Notes: generated by a model not told the origin, from the letters alone. A stretch of DNA of 64,000 bases from Musa acuminata AAA Group (GCF_036884655.1 NC_088335.1:47435001-47499000); one strand, 5' to 3'; counted from the stretch's first letter, positions 1 to 13,217 are shown. Made by a program: numbers and translations.

Positions 1-2677
1 AATTCGTCTCTGTCTTAATGCAGAAGCTGGTTCAGATCTCTGAATCCTTTGGTTCTCTTTAAGAGGACTAATAAATTGTTGCTTTAGAGACCCATCATTT
101 GATTTGTTCAAGGGAATTAAATGCTCCACTGAGGATGGACTTATAATTTCAGCCATTCTAATGTCATGACGCTGAGGATTATCCTCAGCAACAGAACGTT
201 GAGAATGGTATTGTTTGCTGGTCATAGGAGAATCCGGGTCAGAAGATGATGGACTAGTACTACTCATGTCATACAGGATATTATTTGCCATGACTGGAGG
301 CTGCAGATTGCTAGTGTCCAAAGCAGTAGAAGAACTTCTCCGGAGCCTTGTAAGCTCAACAACCTACGTTAGATTTTTCATGCCATTAGTTAAATCAGTG
401 GAAACTATAATGGCAGTGAATTTCATAATTTCGGAAAGCTATTCTACCTGTTTCTCGAGAACAGCCTTATCTTTCTTCAGTTTGGAGATCACCAAGTTCT
501 TCCTTCTTATGATTTCTTCAAGTTCCGTTATCCTCTATTGGGAAAAAAAATTGAGTTATCACAGTATAATTCTCCTGCACTCTTTCAAAACACAAGAATC
601 ACCTTACAGTCAGCAGCCCTAAATGCATCGACAGCAATAGCTAATTCCTTTATTTTTGCATCCTTCTCTTCACACTCCTTGCGAAGGTTATAGAATTCTT
701 GCTCTGATGCTAATGCACTTAGCTGAAAGCAATTCAAGTACCAAATTTATATGGGGAAGATTATCTGATTTCATTGAGACATGTTTAGGTAAACCTCTGA
801 CCAGTAATATAATCATTCACAAATAAATTGATTACAACAAGTTATATGTCATGAGCAAGCTAATCATCAAAATGTGGTATAGTAAATCCTCATGCAATCA
901 AACTTCTCTTTCTCACAGAAATTCGTTACTGTATTTACCTTTTTTCTCTCTCAAGAGAGTTCAAAGTTAAGCTAATGTCTACAGACAAACAGGGTAACTT
1001 AGGAGCTAAGATGCTGATTCTTTAAGCTTTACAACAAATATCAGGACTTCAATCATGTCTTTTTTTCTCCATATAGTAAATGATAACCAAGATAACTTTG
1101 ATTGAAATCAAGTAAGTACCACATTACCGATAGGTATACCGAAATGTTTGGGAGTTCATCACCTGAAAGTCAACAGAGGATGTAACACTCCAATTAAAAT
1201 CAGACAAATCAGACATCCGACGCTCTTCTTGCTCCGTTGGGATCAAATTATCTGCGTTGAAGGCCTCCTCTTTTGCAGACTCTATCCCAGTGGCATCCTG
1301 TGCGACAAGATAATGTGTTACACCAAATAACAACAGATTTGCTTTTACATGTAGCAAACTTCATTTTTGGCTAGACATGTACTTTCCCTCCATGTAGCCC
1401 ACTTGATACGTGTCTACAAAGAGGCAAACTTCCACTCTCAGGGTTAAACTCCAGCAGTGAAGTCCTAGAACCGCAAAATTGAGATGCAACCTGTAATTGT
1501 TTCACCTCAGCATTGAATTGATCATTCTCCAATGAAAGCCCCGAAATGCATTTGACTGGTTGATCCTGAAGGGAGTTCATCTGCTCACATAAATTATCAA
1601 GCTTCTGTTGCATGCTGAGGAGCACCTGGTCCTGGTTCATCAAGAGAAAAACAATACATTTATTCTTTGCAAAATCAGTAAACAAATAGACATTTTGAGA
1701 AAGTTACTTCATGACAAAGAAAGGTAGTTTGTTAGGAATTAGGATGACTAGAAATTCTAATACTAAAAATTTCAAGGAAAAGAAAACCCATGCTACAAAG
1801 TCATTCAAGAAAAGAACAGAAGTTTCATGTATTACACACAACTAGCTGAGGATATGATGCCTTCTGATATAGACATATAAAAAGGAAGCATATTGTTTCA
1901 TTAGAGAAAAGATATTTTGCGACACAATAGCCATCAAAGCCCTTCTTTTCCTACTCACCCTAAACACAGAGTTGGAAGGTTCAAAAAGTTCATAAAGTAC
2001 AAAAGATGGGGTCATGATTACAAGAAGTATCTCCGGATGATGATAAAAAGTTTCACTTTTTAAATATTTTTTTCAAAGAACTCTGGGACTGTAAAAAGGA
2101 ATTCTTTTTCCTTTTTCATCTCCTGATGTCAAGCTGGGAAATCAAAAGCTGCAACTTTTTTCTCTCCCAGATCAAATTCCACTGCAAACAGTAACTAGAA
2201 GCCCTTTGACTAAATATCAAGCAAGTAAACATAAGTGACCATGTTTTCCATTCAATCAAAACGAGATGTCGACAATAAGCGTAAAGTGTAAGCTTTAACC
2301 CTATTCGATCAAGCGCTCACCCTTAGCTCTACGGATCTCTGAAACTGTTCGATCTGCCGAGCCCTCTTCGAGTTGTAAGCGGCTGCCGCGACGACGGCGA
2401 CTACGAGGACCCGATGGAGAGGGCTAAAGAGATCCCATGCCACCGCTTCATCAGCGCTCAAGCCGCCTCCGATTGCGCCGGCCGATGTGGCCTCCTCTGC
2501 GCCGACGAGGCGGCCCTGGAGCGAGACCCAAGCGATCTTCTTCAGCGCCGGCCGGCTCGGCTCTTCGAAACAGCCAGAGAGGCGGCGAGGGGAGGGGGAG
2601 CCGAGGTGGGCAAGCGAGACACGCGCCGGCGTCGGAGCGCCCGGGCCACGGGTGGACGCGTACTCGCCGCCGTCCAT
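1..2677 (-). CDS. Uncharacterised plant coiled-coil protein, 3' end beyond left edge
   Basis: I do not recognise the family. Six exons join in phase 0 at GT-AG sites: 2321-2677, 1383-1631, 1163-1297, 603-722, 448-534 and 1-363 (open at the left edge), giving 437 residues so far. The ATG at 2677 opens a GC-rich first exon with a Pro/Gly/Ala-rich N-terminus, then one hydrophobic stretch (VLVVAVVAAAAY) directly followed by basic residues, as in a single membrane anchor. Exons 2, 4 and 5 are Lys/Glu/Leu-rich and heptad-like (for example LEEIIRRKNLVISKLKKDK), suggesting coiled coil. The last visible exon is Ser/Pro-rich and polar. A membrane-anchored coiled-coil protein is an inference. Confidence is good that this is a gene and low for any function. 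Confidence 0.75.
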
Positions 2678-3958
2678 CGTGCGATGGGCGGCGCAGATGG
2701 AGCGGAGGAGGGCGGTTCGAGCTCAGACCGGAAAATTTCAAACCTTTAATCGTGCGCGACGGTAAAAGAAGGGCGGACTCGGGAATTCCGACAACGAAAA
2801 CAAGTTTACCTACCTTGCCTACCATCCATTTCACTAGTCAAATTCGGGTCCCCACGGCGGGACCCCATATCTCCTCACCGAATCCCTTCCGGTAATGGAA
2901 CGGGTGCGTCGCACTTCCAAATGGAAGTTCGATGGAGTAGATCTAATCTCCGACCGTCCATTAAAGTCCAGTTGGCTTTGGCATTCCAAAAGTGATCGAT
3001 CAGACGAAACGCACAGATGGAGTGAGAGCAATCGCTGTGCACTTCGTGCCCTCCAAAATTGGCACGAAGGCATAAATGCGAACGAGTCGGGCTAATTAAA
3101 AGTATAAACATGCACTAATTTTGGAGTTTAGGATCCACAGGATATGTTTCTTTTTATTTTCATGTCAAATAATTACCTTTATTATTGTTGTTGGTGTTTG
3201 TAATGACATAAAAAATGACGTATTTTTCATTGATATTTAGATTTCTTTCTTATTCTATCCATATTCTTAACTATACCTAACGAAGTATGTCTAATTTTAA
3301 TTTGGTTTGGAATCATGAATCGTAAGACCGATTCGATTTTGACCGATTCAATTTTGACTCTAACTAAACTATGCACGCTAATTATCTACTTAGTTTCGTA
3401 ATGCAATCATCATCGATGAGTTATACTGGCAATCCCACCTCAACTCTTGTGGTCCGAGATGAAGGAAACATTAGATTCCTTCTTCACGAAGGTATTCGAC
3501 GCAAGGGAAAGTGAATAGGAAGAAAGAGCCTTCTTGTTGCTGAGGACGTGGCCATCACTGCCACCAACAGTGGAATTGAAGGAAAGGAAGGTCTCCTTTT
3601 GTTTGTTGAACGGCAAGCAATTCTTTTGTTGGATACAGCTGCCTCCGACCACCTCCCCGCCCTTTCCGTTCTCTGCTCTCATCATTTCATCTTCTCGACA
3701 GAAGGCCAAGAGTAGTTGCATCAATGGCTTCTTTCATCCTCTTCTCGTATAGACAAGTGTGCCAACCTTTGCTTGGATAATGCAAGCATCATTGGACGCA
3801 GGAAACAGAGTAATACACGAGTTTAATCGATCGGCTCAGTTCTATTCAATGATTGATAAGCGTCTTCTCTGCTTCAATGGAGTTTCCTCCAGTAAGCAAA
3901 AAGCTTTATCCCAGCTAAGACAAATCTAGTCTGAAAAGTCAACGCCATTTCCAAGTCT
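2678..3958. other. Intergenic region
   Basis: This spacer lies between the start of the coiled-coil gene and the 3' end of the bHLH gene. Its first 400 bases are GC-rich and probably hold the leader and promoter of the coiled-coil gene; no clear TATA box was found. About 3440-3721 on the minus strand is open from an ATG for roughly 93 codons, Ser/Lys-rich and unlike any family I know. It may be chance. Confidence 0.5.
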
Positions 3959-5863
3959 TTAGGAACCTCTCGCTCCTGATTTCGAGTTCAAGTAAGAATT
4001 TTGATTGCTGGACAAACAGGTGCAGCTCGCCCTGCCTTCCGTCAGCGTCTGGCAACAGCAGCCAACAGTAAAATCAAATCAAAGAGATGCCAGGTTAAGA
4101 TTCTACAAGAACAGCATGGTTCTTCGGAAGGATACCTTGACTTGTTTCTGGAGATCCTTGATGTAGTCAACGGCCAAATTTAGCATGTCGGCAGTGTTGG
4201 TTTGCTTCAAATTCATGAACACGAGTAAGGGAAGTGCAGGATGTGGTTGTTACTGTCAATCCAGTGTCAAGATCGTGCTGCTGTTGCATCGGAAGTGAGA
4301 CTTACCTTGTCCATGTTAGGAACAACCTCCTGTAGCTTCTTCATCCTTTCGCTGATCTTAGTCCTCCTCACCTGATCAAATCCATGCTTAAATGAGCACC
4401 TGAGGCAACGAAAGCTTATGAATGGAAAGAGCAGGGGAAGCAGCAACCCGCTCGGCGATGCTTCGCGGGTGGGTGGCGCAGCCCCGTTTAGCTCTGATTC
4501 TGCAGGGGACTGCGTCCTGAAACCGTAGAAAGTTCTCGACGGCGGCCATCTCCGACGAGGTCTTGGGCAAGCCGAGCTGATGTGTGACACCCGAGACATG
4601 GTTCCTCACCTCCCCCTTCTGTTCAGGATCAAAAGCAGAATTGTTGCAGCCAGAGAAGCTGATCGATGGAATGAAGCAGGCGAAGCAGAAGTACCTGAGG
4701 CTCCGAGTGGTTGAGACCGGCGCCTGTCTTGTCCTCCCCCTCACTGCCTTTTCTCGTCCCTGCGAAGCTGTTTGCAGAAAGCAGAGAGGTCTCATCCCAA
4801 CCAGGCATGTAACACCCGCTCTCTTCATGACTACCGCGGCCGAACTCCTCGCTCCCCGTCTCAGAGATCCGAGACATCAAGGAGCTTTGTCTCTTTCCTA
4901 AGCTTAACTGATGACCCCTAAACCTTTTTGCTGCCTCTCCCATGGGAGGAAGACCCTCATTTCTGAAACCACGCAGATCCCTCATCATAGGATAGCCTAC
5001 AGATGCAATGAAAGAAGACCAATAGCAACACGAGATGAGATTTTCTAGAACCCAACTCTTAGAGTCGTTGACTATCTACTATTGCGTTAGCAATTCGGTT
5101 CTTTTCCTCACGCAACGGAGGAAGAAATTTCTACTCCTTGTTCCGGTTACCGGAGCTTTGGCAGAGTTCCATTTCAGGTTCTTGTAGAACGCAGTCCATA
5201 TCAGAAACAATCCGCAAACACGAATCGTGCCAAGCAAAACGAAATTTTTCGCATGGTTTTTGTCCAAAAGAGGAACATTTTTGATGAATTTGAAGTGGAA
5301 GAGAGATTGTTACCATTGTGAGATGAGACGATAGCGGGTGAGCTGCTCTGGCGAGTGAGGTTGGCGAAGGTTCTGCCACCTCCGTTCTCGTGTTGTTCCA
5401 CCTCCGCCAGCATCGAACCCATCGTCCGGTATGAGATGTCTGACAAGCTATGATTCGGCATCTGCAACGGCTGCTGCGTGTGATGATGCGTCATCGGCAG
5501 AGAAGAAGAGGATGCAACCTTATGTTGAGGGCTGACCTTCTCCCCCGATGGCGGTGGCCGCCAGAACTGAGGCCTCCTCTGGCAGTCAACGGTATCGACA
5601 ACCGAGGGCTCGTCGGTCTCGGCGCCGTAGGGTCTTGCGGGGAGGAAGTCCTCGCAGAGTTCTTCGAACAACGAGCTCGGAGCGGATCGGAACCGGAGGA
5701 GACCGGGGCTCACCTGCTCCTGTTGTGCTGGTGGATGGTGGAGGAGCACGTGGAGGCCCGCCGACTCGGGTTCCTCCTTCCGGTGGCCGCCGAGAGGCGC
5801 GGCAGGCGGATAAGCCAGGTCGAGATCCTTCGACGTCGCCGTCGCCGGAGGAGCTCCGTACAT
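3959..5863 (-). CDS. bHLH transcription factor, FBH/bHLH122-bHLH130-like
   Basis: Predicted nuclear E-box-binding regulator of 415 residues. Six exons: 5314-5863, 4695-4996, 4448-4618, 4306-4371, 4136-4204 and 3959-4048; every junction has GT-AG and matching phase. The N-terminal half has the subfamily boxes LLRFRSAPSS and TRQSSSPA, then MRDLRGF and GKRQSSLMSRISE. Residues about 321-386 form the bHLH: basic region CRIRAKRGCATHPRSIAER, helix 1 ISERMKKLQEVVPNMDK, loop QTNTADM, helix 2 LNLAVDYIKDLQKQV. A short Cys-containing tail ends the protein. In Arabidopsis this clade includes FBH1-4 (activators of CONSTANS) and bHLH122/130 (stress and ABA responses); which role applies here is unknown. The start is the ATG of MYGAPP; no ATG lies in frame close upstream. 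A TATA box sits about 385 bases upstream. Confidence 0.93.
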
Positions 5864-6246
5864 AACTACTTCCCCCTCCTCCTTTCTGCTCCAAGTCACG
5901 CACCTTCTTCTTCAGCTCAATCTGTCTCTAAGCTTCTGTAACGATCTGCAGCTGCAGCCGCTCAACACGGACAGATCGGAAACAGAGCAGGAATCGAAAC
6001 CTCAAGCTTCCACCCGATCGCCGTCGAAGAACCTCCAAAAAAGCAATTTTTTTTGCTCGAAACCTTCCAAAGACTCCGACAAATTAACTCCTAAATCTTC
6101 CGCAGCTCCAAATCCGAGAAATGAACGAGAAAGAGTGGGGAGAAGACAGAATCTTCCATCAGAAATTTGTGGAGTCGCTCCTCTTCTTTTTATAATCACA
6201 AATCTCCGCCATCGAAAACAAAACAGAGGTTTTCGGCTTGCGCTGC

Positions 6247-6254
6247 TATTTATA
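6247..6254 (-). promoter_or_regulatory. TATA box of the bHLH gene
   Basis: TATAAATA on the minus strand, followed at the expected distance by a CT-rich leader of about 350 bases before the ATG at 5863. Start-site position near 6220 is inferred from spacing only. Confidence 0.55.
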
Positions 6255-7827
6255 CAGTCAAAGTGACGAAAATGCCCATAATATCGTAAGAAGCTTCAGT
6301 GTACGGCCGGTCTCAGTTTCAGTGCCCCACATATGAATTGCCAAAAATGCCCCGAAGCGATCTAAATGACAATTAAAGCAGAAAAAAAGGGAATAAAAGG
6401 AACCATTCAAAAGATCACGTGCCGATTCTGTCACTATTCTTTGGATATTGAGAGGAAGATTATGTTCTTCACAGAAAGAAAGGAAGCTCTTGAGACGATA
6501 TAAGCGTGTATTTAAATTATATTGTAGGATGTCAAATTATGAACACGAAAAGGGATCTTTTCAGAAAATTTTAGTATTGATTTGAATGGTGTAACGTTTG
6601 TTTTCAGTTATTTTACTTGTATTATCACCAAATTTTAGTATTTGCAGACGATTGTAAGGCATGCAGAATGGTTTTATTGAAACTCTTAAAAGTTTTTTCC
6701 CCATATTTATCTTCCGACTGATAATATAATTTACCCTGCAATTTTATTTACCCTTGCAAGTATGCTTTGCAAAGTGTCTTAGGCTTTATAATTGGAATCC
6801 TGATTGAACTTAAAAATATATAATATATTGGGTGATTTGGCATAAAGTGCCCTCTCTTTTTTTTTAAATAATGTTTCTATTTTTTTTGTAATATTATAAA
6901 TGTCCTTCCCTTCCTTACTCGTCGTCTTCATCCAATTACCTTTGTGCGGTGCTGCCTATCCTTCCCCACCCGTCGCGTAGAGAGCGTGACCATTAGGGTA
7001 ATGAGTGCTCAAGGCGACAAAAGAAGGGGAGACCATTGAGATCATGGGAGTGATTGTAAAGGGGGGAAGGCAATTCATCATCTCTATGTGATGTTGCTCG
7101 TCCTTCTCCAACCATCTCTATGAAGGGCAAAGCTGGTAGGCAATGAAGGATGTTGGGAGCAAATGATTAAAGATGACGTTTGGAGGCGACATTAGAGGCA
7201 GAGGCCACAAGGCTTTATGAGGACAATAGGGAGCAAAGACGATGGGTGATTAGTACCACACAAAAGTGGTGAAACGTCAGACGAAAGAGAAGAAGGAAAG
7301 GAAAGAATAATTATAAAATTATAAAATATAAGAGTATTATTTGAAAAAGACAAAAACAAGAGACTTTTGAAGAAAAAAAAGAAGGGAGACTTTTTTTAGT
7401 AAAATCATCCAAAAATATTTATTTTTATTTATCAATTATAAGTGTTGTTAATAAGCTTTATTAATTTTTTGTTTCTTCCTTTTATGAGGTATGATACTGA
7501 TTGAATTTTAGGGATGAGACCAATACTAATCTTCAAGTAGGGTTGATATTTTGCTTTTAAAAAGTGCTTATATTCTTTTGAATATATTTATCTAATTCTT
7601 AATATATTTATTTTAATTTTGTTAGTTTTACTAGTTCAGTTTGATTATTTTATCATTGTTCACTGTAATATAAATTTTATAGTGGGTGTCTCACTCTATG
7701 ATGGAAAAGAAAGTATTTTTTAAATAAAAATAACTATATTAATTTAAATATCTATAACAATCTAAGATATATATAATTCTTTTGACTCACATCAGTTTAC
7801 TCGTTAGATCATGTCATGACAAAAGGG

Positions 7828-7828
<1 letters not shown>
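6255..7828. other. AT-rich intergenic region
   Basis: This holds the bHLH upstream region and AT-rich DNA. About 6900-7270 is less AT-rich, with short purine-rich GAAGG/GAGG runs but no open frame of note. No gene, RNA gene or clear transposon end was recognised. Confidence 0.5.
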
Positions 7829-8111
<283 letters not shown>

Positions 8112-8126
8112 ACGTTTCTTCAAGCT

Positions 8127-8529
8127 TGATAGGAATCTATTGGACACATGGTTATCATATAAGATCTAAATTAAAAGAAATATAAGATTTCTTCTCATCT
8201 ATTATGATGAGATTATTTCTCGTCACAATTATAAGATTCTTTCTGATCCATGAGAAAGACAATTATAAACTCTTCCTTTTCCTTTAAGATATAAAAAGAT
8301 ATCTTAAAGAGATTCTTTTTCATCTACTTAATCTATATTTGGGGGTTTCGGATTACTAACTTGAACATCCAAGAGACTATGTCAGGAAACCTCTCTCAAC
8401 CTCCGTCTTCGTGTAGGTGACATCTTAGGAGCATGATATTTTCACCTTGGAGATATTTCAAACTATCTTATGCATACGGGCCCAGATCATATAGGTTAAC
8501 CAAGACGTCAACGATATATTTTTTTAATA
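8127..8529 (+). repeat. 5' LTR of gypsy-type element 1
   Basis: About 403 bases sharing ordered blocks with 13218-13640, 15360-15730 and 18715-19163: the TTCTCATC(C/T)ATTATGA repeats, AGATATCTTAAA, TTTGGGG..ATTACTAACTT, and the terminal ACCAAGACGTCAACGATAT. The sequence just after it, TTTTGGCG.TAGAATGAGG, resembles the primer-binding region of plant gypsy elements. Confidence 0.75.
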
Positions 8530-9021
8530 TTTTGGCGATAGAATGAGGGTTTGATATCATAAAAATATTTACCTACTCTCTTAATAAATGCCCAAGTGAG
8601 GAGACCCTTTTCACATGTGGATGCATCCACCTAGACCTAAACGTTGACATAATATGGGTGTTTATTCAATGACTCAAGTCTCTCACCCTCGGACACAACC
8701 TCGAGTAATCTACTCTTCCTCGCTGAGGTATTCCTGAACCTCACTGAGTAGGTGCAAATGTTAATGGGTATAATGCAAGTTGTTATTCCACTCTTGCCCT
8801 AGCTAGCCCAACAAGTAATGTCACCATCTCAATCGTGTAATGTCACCATCTCAATCACGGTCAGTAGCTCAACTATCACTGGGACTGGTGACCAACAAGA
8901 GACCCCAAGATAAAAGGGGATAGCGAAGCGATACCATATCCTAGTTCATGGATAAGATATCCTTATTCGACTAGTGATCCTTCCTAATGGCAAAGGCTAA
9001 GAACATTGATCATGGCAGCCT

Positions 9022-11483
9022 ATTCGACTACCATAGCCCTAACCTAATGTCAACCAGGACATCGAAAGTGGTGGCAATAGAAAGTCCATGACCCTCAACT
9101 TGCTCTTCAAGTGCGTCGATGACGCTCACAACAATGATGTTGTTAAGAGCGATGGCTACGCCTCCCTAGAGCACCACGTCCTCAAGCTCAATGACTTTGC
9201 CCTCAGAGGTGGCATCAATGACCACTTAGCCTTCTGCCTCCATCCCTTTTGTCCTCATTTTCACCGATCTCTTATACAACATGAAGAAGCACTGAAAACT
9301 ATCACTACCAATCAGGACTCTGGAGGTGGAGGTGATCTAAAGTCCGTCACCCTCAGCTAGCTCTTCAAGCACATTGGTGATGCTCACAACAATGATGTTG
9401 CTAAGACCGATGGCTATGCCTCCCTAGAGCATCACATCCTCAAGCTTGCCGACTTCACCCTCGAAGCATAAAGAAGCATAGAAAGTTATCACTTTTATGT
9501 AAGAACGACCTTGCCATCGACCCCACGGTCGCACTCTGACCACCAAAGGCAAAATCCCCAAGATTGAGATGTTGTTGAATTCTATCTATAGCGAGGTGAG
9601 GGAAGGGGAGATCTTCACGGTGTGGGGACAAATGGCTCTACCAAGTCCACCTTGATCGATGCCTTCGCGAATCGCATTGTGCGGGAGAGCCGATAAGGTG
9701 ATCTCTGCTTATGTCATGCAAGATGACCTCCTATACCCCATGATTCTCATGGAAGATGTTAGGAAAACTAGGGCAGCATCACATGCATAATGGAAAAATA
9801 GAAAACAAGAATCTCAGATTTCCTGCATAAAAAGTTTCTTATCGTTGTAAGAAGATTAGTGTGCAAAAATCTGTAAAACTGAAAACTACACGTATATAAA
9901 AGATATATTACATAGGGAGATTGTATATCACTGAAAACTTGTAGATCTGTGAGAGAGGATGAAAGAGGTCAACTATTCTTCTCTTTAGCGGTGATCCACA
10001 TGATAGATGCAGCGAAGACGCTCCTTAAATTATCGCACGATCCTCCTCTCCATGCGTACCACGTGATCAAGAAGAGGTCGGCTTTTCTTGCTGTCCACAT
10101 GCCTCATGACTAGTCTATCAGCTAAGGAGAAGAGGGAGGGAGGAGTATAGGAGGTGATAACAAAAAAGGGTTTAGCCTATGCCCCTTTAGTTTCCTCGTA
10201 TTTATAAAGGTCTATATCAACTTAACCTTAATAAATCCTACCCTATTGGGTACTGGATCTCCATCCAACTACCTAAGCCTCTTAGATTAATGAATTTCTA
10301 CTCAATAATCTCTCATTGGCTCTTATTGGATCTTATCCACAAGATCCAATAATTTAGGAGCTTATAGGATATCCAATAAGATAGGGGGCTCCAATAGATA
10401 TCTCATATCAGAACCTCTAATTGTCACAATATCTACCATATGCGTGTGACTCTATAGGCCTAATATCGAGCCAGTTGTGAGTCATACCTATCAGAACTCC
10501 TTCTGACTCAGTGAATTATTATCTTTTATAATAATTCACTCGACTCATCGGCTATAGACGCACTATGTCACTACGCTACAGTCCTCACACAATACAGGAG
10601 AATCAAATCCATTGGACATATCTATCTTAAATTTCTGTATATCTATAATCTCTCATCTATCTAATATCTCAAAGACCAAATATCGAATATGATGGTGTCA
10701 GACTTATATAGTTTCTACTAGAGTCTCGTTTTAATCAGATTCTCATAGAAAATTTTTTCTCTCTCAATCCGAATGACCCTAGCCAAGGATTTGCCTAAGC
10801 AAGAATGCATAGAATATTCCTCTCATGACATCGAGAGTGAATGAACCTCTATCGACACTTAATTATCGTTGTAAGGTTGGCTGCCACTCCCAATGACCGA
10901 TTGTGTTAGATCTGGAACTTCCAGACCTATAAGTCCGGTATCAAAGAGAGGAGTACTCATACAAGACATTCTTGGTGTCTCAAGTCTAAGGATCAGATAC
11001 ATCACTGGGACAATGGAATCACTGTCTGACAATAAGGTATCATCACCATCCAGCATTTCATGAGCAGATCGATTAGTGAACTCATTCTCCAATAAGTACC
11101 TGTACTACATCCCTAGTATCTCCACATGAGTAGCTATGAAATCAATTGCCTCCATTATATAGATGGATATATAGCACACTAGTTTATCTGGTTATCTTGA
11201 TGTCTCTCTCGAGTAATCGATGACCAGGATCATTTGGGGTCTGTGCTTAAAGGCGAATTGGTTTCATTATCCCAATCCCATCATGATCTGATTCCTATTA
11301 CACAAATTCATATATATCACAATATATGTAATACGCAAGATAAAGTGAGAAAATATTAATAAATAATAATAATAAATAAAGTGTATATTGTATCACATAT
11401 ATCATCACTCACATGATTGGCTTGTAGGGCACCTATGACTAACAGAAAAGACCTTGATGTTCTTTGTGGAGTTCCAACTACTA
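9022..11483 (+). pseudogene. ABCG (WBC-type half-transporter) gene fragment inside element 1
   Basis: Translated pieces match the N-terminus and nucleotide-binding domain of plant ABCG half-transporters of the ABCG1/2/6/16/20 type. These are an N-terminal part with LEHHVLKL (9088-9270), a second partial copy of it (9346-9470), then LLNSI.EVREGEIF, a degenerate Walker A (GTNGSTKST instead of the family's GASGSGKST) with LIDA.ANRIV, and SAYVMQDDLLYPM up to 9756. The frame resumes at 11445 with TLMFF.EF, exactly where ABCG proteins have EETLMF.AEF. Stops and at least one frameshift (near 9632) rule out function. No introns are visible, as expected for these mostly intronless genes or a retrocopy. 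The fragment ends where the minisatellite begins. Confidence 0.82.
9757..11444 (-). mobile_element. Solo LTR (1.7 kb, probably Ty1/copia-type) inserted in the ABCG fragment
   Basis: It begins TGTTAGGAAA and ends ACTAACA, so the termini are the usual TG..CA with a short inverted repeat. It is flanked by GAAGA (9752-9756) and GAAAA (11445-11449), a 5-bp target duplication with one mismatch. Its reverse complement matches 45260-46888 along its length. A TATAAATA promoter element near 10198-10206 on the minus strand gives its orientation. No internal coding region is present, so this is a product of LTR-LTR recombination. Copia assignment rests on LTR size and TSD length only. Confidence 0.8.
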
Positions 11484-13200
11484 TGGTTAGGAAAACCCGA
11501 TCCGCGTAAAGGGAAATCAACCACGATGGGAGAACCCAAAATCTGCCATGGTAGAGGGAGGACTTAGAGCTTGCCATGGTGGGAGGACCTGAAATCTACC
11601 ACGGTGGAGTGAGGACCTGAAATTTATCATGGCGAAAGGAGGACTTGAAGCCTATCATAATAGGAGGACCCAAAATCTACGATAGTGGAGAGAGGATCCA
11701 AAATTTTGCCATACTAAAGGGAGGATCCAAAATCTACCACGACAAAGGGAGGACTCAAAATCACCATGGCGAAGGGAAGACTTGAAACCCACTACGATGG
11801 GAGGACCTAAAATTTGCCATGGTAGAGAGAGAACTTGAAGCCCTCAATGGTAGGTGAAAGAGAAATCTACCACGGCGGAGGGATAAGCTCAACACGCCCG
11901 AGATGCATGAGTAGGAAAACCCAACCCATGTGAAGAAATCTATCATGATGGAGGCACAAGGCTAATATGTCTAAGATGTATGAGTTAGAAAAACCTGACC
12001 CGTATGAAGAAATCTGCCACAATGGAGGCATAAGGCTAACGTGCCCTAGACACATGAGTTAGAAAAACCTGACCTGCATGAAAAGAAATCTGCTACGGTG
12101 GAGGCATAAGGCCAACGTGCTCGAGACGCATGAGTCAAGAAAACTCGACCTATATGAAGAAATCTACAATGGTAGAGGCAAAAGGCAAAAGGTCGAGAAA
12201 AACTGACCCCCGTGAAGAAATATATCATGGTGGAGGCACAAGGCCAATGCACTTAAGACACAAGTACAAAAAAACCTAAACATATGAAGAAATCCACCAC
12301 GGTGAAGGCATAAGACCAACATGCTCGAGATGCATAAGTCGAAAAAACTCGTCCCATATGAAGAAATCCATCACAGTGGAAGCACAAGGCCAATGTGCTC
12401 GAGATGCATGAGTCGGGAAAACCTGACTTACATAAAGAAATTTGCCATAATAGAAGCACAAGGCCAACTTACCCGAGACACATGAGTTAAAAAACTTGAC
12501 CCACATGAGAAGAAATATATCACAACGGAGGTATAAGGCCAAATGCATTTGAGATGTGAGTTGAGAAAAGTTGACCCGTGCCAAGATAAATCTATTACGA
12601 TGGAGGCACAAGGCTAAATACACTCGAGATACGTGAGTCGAGGAAACCCAACCGGCACCAAGATAAATCTGCTATAATGAAGGTGCAAGGCTAAATGCAC
12701 CTAAGACACGTAAGTCGGGAAAACTTAACCTACGCTAAGATAAATCCACTACGGTAGAGGTACAATGCTTAATATATTCAAGGTGTGTAAGATGAGAAAA
12801 TTTGACCAACGCCAAGTGAAATCTGCTATGGTGGAGGCATCATGCTAAATACGCTTATGATGAATAAGTCGAAAAAACCCGATCCGTACGAAGAGAAATT
12901 CGCTATGGGGGAGACACATGGCCAAATGCACCCAAGATACGTGAATTGAAAAAAACCTAACTCACACCAAGAGAAATTCGTCATGACGGAGACATTGGGC
13001 AAAATATGCACGAGGCATATAAGTCAAGGAAATCCAACCCGTGCTAAGCGAAATCCGATAGGCAAACACTCAGGCCCAACATGCCCGAGATACTTGAATT
13101 GGAAAAACCTAACTCGCAAGACGAGATCTAGAATGCTCTCATGTCGGACGAACTAAACGACATGTTTTGAACCTCTCTCGCAATAGCTCAGAAGTACGCC
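11484..13200 (+). repeat. Minisatellite of element 1: ~30-bp subarray then ~74-bp subarray
   Basis: From about 11540 to 11880 degenerate units of roughly 30 bases recur (aggacccaaaatctaccac, ggcggagggagg). From about 11880 to 13130 the unit lengthens to about 72-76 bases around 'gagtcgggaaaacccgaccc', 'gaagaaatc' and 'ggaggcacaaggccaa'. Copies are strongly diverged. The same two-part array occupies 17462-18660 in element 2. Tandem arrays between the coding region and the 3' LTR are a documented trait of Tat/Ogre-lineage gypsy elements. Confidence 0.85.
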
Positions 13201-13217
13201 TTCGGGAGGGTAACAAA

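Noticed and set aside
215..622. A 135-codon plus-strand frame in the first kilobase
   Set aside because: It runs antisense across exons and an intron of the coiled-coil gene and lacks any recognisable domain.
6002..6199. A possible upstream open frame in the bHLH leader, and N-terminal extensions near 5899-5903
   Set aside because: These frames begin with GTG, not ATG, so they are not plausible plant uORFs or alternative starts.
11761..13011. A series of minus-strand frames with recurring peptide units (HASRA.WP.AST)
   Set aside because: They reflect the ~74-bp minisatellite, whose unit length is often a multiple of three; starts and stops fall at random and the retroelement's coding strand is plus.
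11484..13200. CRISPR-like spaced repeats
   Set aside because: Repeats and intervening parts both vary gradually and the context is a plant retroelement; this is a degenerate minisatellite.
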